A stretch of 64,000 nt of DNA from Achromobacter denitrificans NBRC 15125. GTDB lineage: Bacteria; Pseudomonadota; Gammaproteobacteria; Burkholderiales; Burkholderiaceae_B. Position numbers and translations under genes: made by a program. Numbering within the stretch: position 1 is the stretch's first letter; the number at the start of each line of letters is the position of its first letter. Where the stretch lies: positions 62,001-126,000 of the forward strand of contig NZ_BCTQ01000002.1 in assembly GCF_001571365.1 (NCBI RefSeq), in the 5' to 3' direction. Below the pieces are notes generated by a model that searched no databases, was not told where the DNA came from, and saw only the letters and a list, made by a program, of their open reading frames with translations. Shown one piece after another: positions 63,441 to 64,000 of this stretch.

Positions 63441-64000
63441 TCAGCCCTTGGCCCCCGCCGCCTCCAGCAGCCGCGCCACTTCCGACTGCCCGCGCTCGCG
63501 GGCATGCTTGAGCGGCGTCACGCCCTTGCCGTCGGCCAGGTCGACGTCGGCGCCGGCTTCGATGAGCCGCTTGACGATGGCCTGGTGACGCGGGCCGCCG
63601 TCGCCCAGGATCACCGCTTCCAGCAGGCCGGTCCATCCCAGGTTGTTCACGTGGTCGGGGTCCGCGCCCGCGCGCAGCAGCATGTCCACCACCTCGACGT
63701 GGCCGCGCTCGCAGGCGGGTATCAGGGCGGTGCCGCCGTAGCGGTTGGTGCTTTTCAAATCCGCGCCGTGCGCGAGCGTCAGCGCCAGGATGTCGCGGTA
63801 GCCCCGGGCCCCCGCGAGCAGGTAGGCGCTGTCGTGGATGGCGTTCTTCGCATTGACGTCGGCGCCCGCGTCGATCAGCGCGCGCGCGGCCTCGACGTGG
63901 TTGCCCTGCGTGGCGCGCAGCAGCGGCGTATTGCCGCTGCCGTCGCGCGCCTCGATCGCGGCCCCTTGGCCCAGCAGAGTCTTGACCCGGCCCGCATCGC
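63441..64000 (-). CDS. Ankyrin-repeat protein, N-terminus beyond the window
   Basis: An open frame runs from the window end to a stop at 63441. It encodes at least five ankyrin repeats, for example SGNTPLLRATQGNHVEAARALIDAGADV, RYGGTALIPACERGHVEVVDMLLRAGA and GVTPLKHARERGQSEVARLLEAAG. The last repeat closes the protein. Ankyrin repeats mediate protein-protein contacts; the partner is unknown. Bacterial genes of this kind often have periplasmic signal peptides, but the start is outside the window. It converges with prpF and shares its terminator. Confidence 0.85.
   Translation of the reverse strand, partial: DAGRVKTLLGQGAAIEARDGSGNTPLLRATQGNHVEAARALIDAGADVNAKNAIHDSAYLLAGARGYRDILALTLAHGADLKSTNRYGGTALIPACERGHVEVVDMLLRAGADPDHVNNLGWTGLLEAVILGDGGPRHQAIVKRLIEAGADVDLADGKGVTPLKHARERGQSEVARLLEAAGAKG

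Overview
The window is GC-rich chromosomal DNA, very probably from a betaproteobacterium of the Alcaligenaceae (Bordetella/Achromobacter type). That is an inference from gene content: periplasmic Bug-type tricarboxylate-binding proteins, a fused indolepyruvate oxidoreductase, tcuAB, acnD-prpF, many LysR regulators and a TamA/TamB pair. There are no rRNA or tRNA genes, CRISPR arrays, insertion sequences or clear phage genes.

Layout. 1-12.3 kb is mainly housekeeping: a truncated diguanylate cyclase, a VOC-GNAT fusion, dcd, tamB-tamA, apbC, a small membrane protein and metG. 12.3-21.7 kb holds trhO, two tandem META-domain lipoproteins, an acyltransferase-3, an XRE regulator, an orphan response-regulator-like protein lacking the phospho-acceptor Asp, a potassium channel with an RCK domain, and a CSS-EAL phosphodiesterase. 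The AT-richer spacers around the orphan regulator carry two leftward intrinsic terminators. One ends a densely structured segment of about 320 nt that looks like an unannotated ncRNA. 21.0-28.3 kb is a TetR-controlled exporter: outer-membrane factor, HlyD-like adaptor, RbbA-type double ATPase/permease and a second permease. 28.4-35.6 kb has a phasin-like protein, LysR/EamA, the cyanide-insensitive bd-type oxidase cioAB with a 47-aa third subunit, and a MocR regulator.

35.6-41.1 kb is a tricarballylate/citrate block (LysR, tcuA, tcuB, Bug protein) followed by a glutathione transferase. 41.3-45.2 kb has a secreted TPR-like protein, a 54-aa lipoprotein, a nucleosidase and a DUF2235 hydrolase. 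45.4-54.6 kb is a catabolic block: an RraA-like aldolase, a domain-swapped LeuD-LeuC-type hydratase with its own Bug protein and LysR, and a 1180-aa indolepyruvate oxidoreductase divergent from another LysR. 54.7-58.6 kb pairs an AcoR-like sigma-54 activator with a flavin monooxygenase. Between them lie a consensus -24/-12 promoter and a cluster of palindromes, which together give a complete predicted regulatory circuit. 58.8-63.4 kb is a GntR-acnD-prpF operon ending in a strong terminator. A truncated ankyrin-repeat gene closes the window.

Most genes are members of known families. The most original signals are the structured RNA at 17.8-18.1 kb, the nested stem-loop over the cioA start codon, the swapped-domain hydratase locus and the sigma-54/monooxygenase module.
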